Shown here: one piece after another, positions 5,659-6,447 of the stretch
Position numbering within the stretch: position 1 is the stretch's first letter
Layout of the letters: every line of letters begins with the position of its first letter
From: Bacillota bacterium
GTDB taxonomy: Bacteria > Bacillota > Desulfotomaculia > Desulfotomaculales > Desulfallaceae
Direction: 5' to 3'
DNA: 6,447 nt
Assembly (NCBI GenBank): GCA_009781965.1
Contig: WQUS01000105.1
Coordinates: forward strand, 1-6,447
The notes under the pieces: model-generated
The model's input: the letters and a program-made list of their open reading frames with translations, nothing else
Database searches by the model: none
Told to the model about the DNA's origin: nothing
Program-made: the position numbers and the translations under genes

Positions 5659-6447
5659 TTGGTTGAGCATAGTTTGGTTGAATATGACGGACTGTTTAAA
5701 AAAATCATTGCCGTCGAAGATTACTTAAATAAACTGTTCATTGAAAGAGAAGCCTTGATTTCCATGCTGTTATTAACCGTTTTTTCCGGCCAGAATATGT
5801 TCATTCTGGGCAAACCGGGCGTGGCTAAATCGGAAATAGTCTATCAAACTTCATTGCTGTTTAAAGACGTTAAAATATTCAGGTATCTGTTGACCAAATA
5901 CACTACGCCGGAAGAGATATTTGGCTCGATCTCTCTGGAGGAGCTTAAAAAAGACCGCTTTTACCGGAAAATAACCAACAAGTTAGCCGATGTGGAAATC
6001 GGTTTTCTGGATGAGATCTTTAAAGGCAACAGTTCCATTCTCAACAGCCTGTTAATGATTGCCAACGAGAAAATCTACATTAATGACACCGAAGTGGTCG
6101 AGGCGCCGCTCATTTCTTTGTTCGGGGCTTCCAATGAGATTCCCGACGAGGAAGAAATGGAGGAATTGCAGGCCCTGTATGATCGTTTTACGATCAAATA
6201 TATTGCCGAGCCGATCAAAGAATATAAAAATTTTACCATATTTATGCTCCAGGACAACAGGACCATGAACATGGACGGGCGAATGTTGATTGATAAGCAT
6301 GAAATAAGTACGGTGCGTGAAGCAGCCGCCAGGATTACTCTCGACCAGAACATCTTAAATATCATCTATAAAGTGCGGGAGTATTGTAATGAAAACAATT
6401 ATTATGTCTCGGACAGAAAATTTAAAAACATGCTCGGCATTTTAAAA
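5659..6447 (+). CDS. RavA/MoxR-type AAA+ ATPase (3' part cut by window edge)
   Basis: 263 codons are present without a stop; the gene runs off the right edge. It is an AAA+ ATPase of the MoxR group, closest in look to RavA: Walker A FILGKPGVAKSEI (48-60), with the Ala-Lys-Ser ending seen in RavA in place of Gly-Lys-Thr; Walker B and following helix GFLDEIFKGNSSILNSLL (115-132, Asp118/Glu119); NEKIYIND (136-143); sensor 1 LFGASNEIP (154-162, Asn159); and ALYDRF (172-177), whose Arg176 is the likely arginine finger. MoxR proteins usually act as cytosolic chaperones paired with a VWA-domain partner (ViaA for RavA), which would be expected just downstream. It is transcribed divergently from the hydroxylase operon and is visibly richer in AAA, ATT and TTA codons. 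No convincing promoter of its own was found in 5511-5658. Confidence 0.87.
   Translation, partial: MVEHSLVEYDGLFKKIIAVEDYLNKLFIEREALISMLLLTVFSGQNMFILGKPGVAKSEIVYQTSLLFKDVKIFRYLLTKYTTPEEIFGSISLEELKKDRFYRKITNKLADVEIGFLDEIFKGNSSILNSLLMIANEKIYINDTEVVEAPLISLFGASNEIPDEEEMEELQALYDRFTIKYIAEPIKEYKNFTIFMLQDNRTMNMDGRMLIDKHEISTVREAAARITLDQNILNIIYKVREYCNENNYYVSDRKFKNMLGILK

Noticed and set aside
5511..5708. Possible 66-residue N-terminal extension of the FAD subunit
   Set aside because: It would run through the promoter and over the start of the divergent ATPase gene; the family starts at the MYLPDFEY region and a Shine-Dalgarno site lies before it.

Overview
The window looks like a chromosomal segment from an anaerobic Bacillota bacterium (Clostridia or Negativicutes type). 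This is an inference from purine-rich Shine-Dalgarno sites (AAGGAGG, AGGAGG), use of TTG and GTG starts, and the yqeB/yqeC gene pair, which is typical of selenium-using anaerobes. No species-diagnostic marker is present.

Layout: from about 5.6 kb leftwards to base 1, six tightly packed genes on the minus strand form what looks like one operon. In transcription order they are: the FAD subunit (4641-5510), the [2Fe-2S] subunit (4115-4606) and the molybdopterin subunit (1785-4082) of a xanthine-dehydrogenase-family molybdenum hydroxylase; then yqeC (1003-1764), a MocA-like molybdopterin nucleotidyltransferase (383-1006), and yqeB (1-399, cut by the window edge). Gaps are 20-34 nt among the first four genes, and the last two junctions overlap (4 and 17 nt). 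No terminator-like hairpin is visible inside the cluster. A near-consensus sigma-A promoter (TTGACA, 17 nt, CATAAT) lies upstream of the FAD gene, followed by a roughly 78-nt leader with two small dyads.

How the genes fit together: the three subunits give a complete electron path, from Mo-pterin through two [2Fe-2S] clusters to FAD. The last three genes look like the maturation set. MocA would add a nucleotide to molybdopterin, while YqeB and YqeC are established genomic markers of the selenium-dependent molybdenum hydroxylases, whose labile selenium is carried as a Mo ligand and not as selenocysteine. The substrate cannot be read from the sequence. The large subunit most resembles the 4-hydroxybenzoyl-CoA reductase alpha branch from memory, but the FAD subunit lacks that enzyme's extra 4Fe-4S insertion, and a glutamate used by xanthine dehydrogenase to bind xanthine is replaced by leucine.

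Divergently on the plus strand, from 5659 to the right edge, is the N-terminal 263 residues of a RavA/MoxR-type AAA+ ATPase, with visibly more AT-rich codon use. The two transcription units share a 148-bp intergenic region (5511-5658). MoxR-type ATPases act as cofactor-insertion chaperones in some systems, including CoxD in CO dehydrogenase clusters, so a link to the hydroxylase is possible but unproven.
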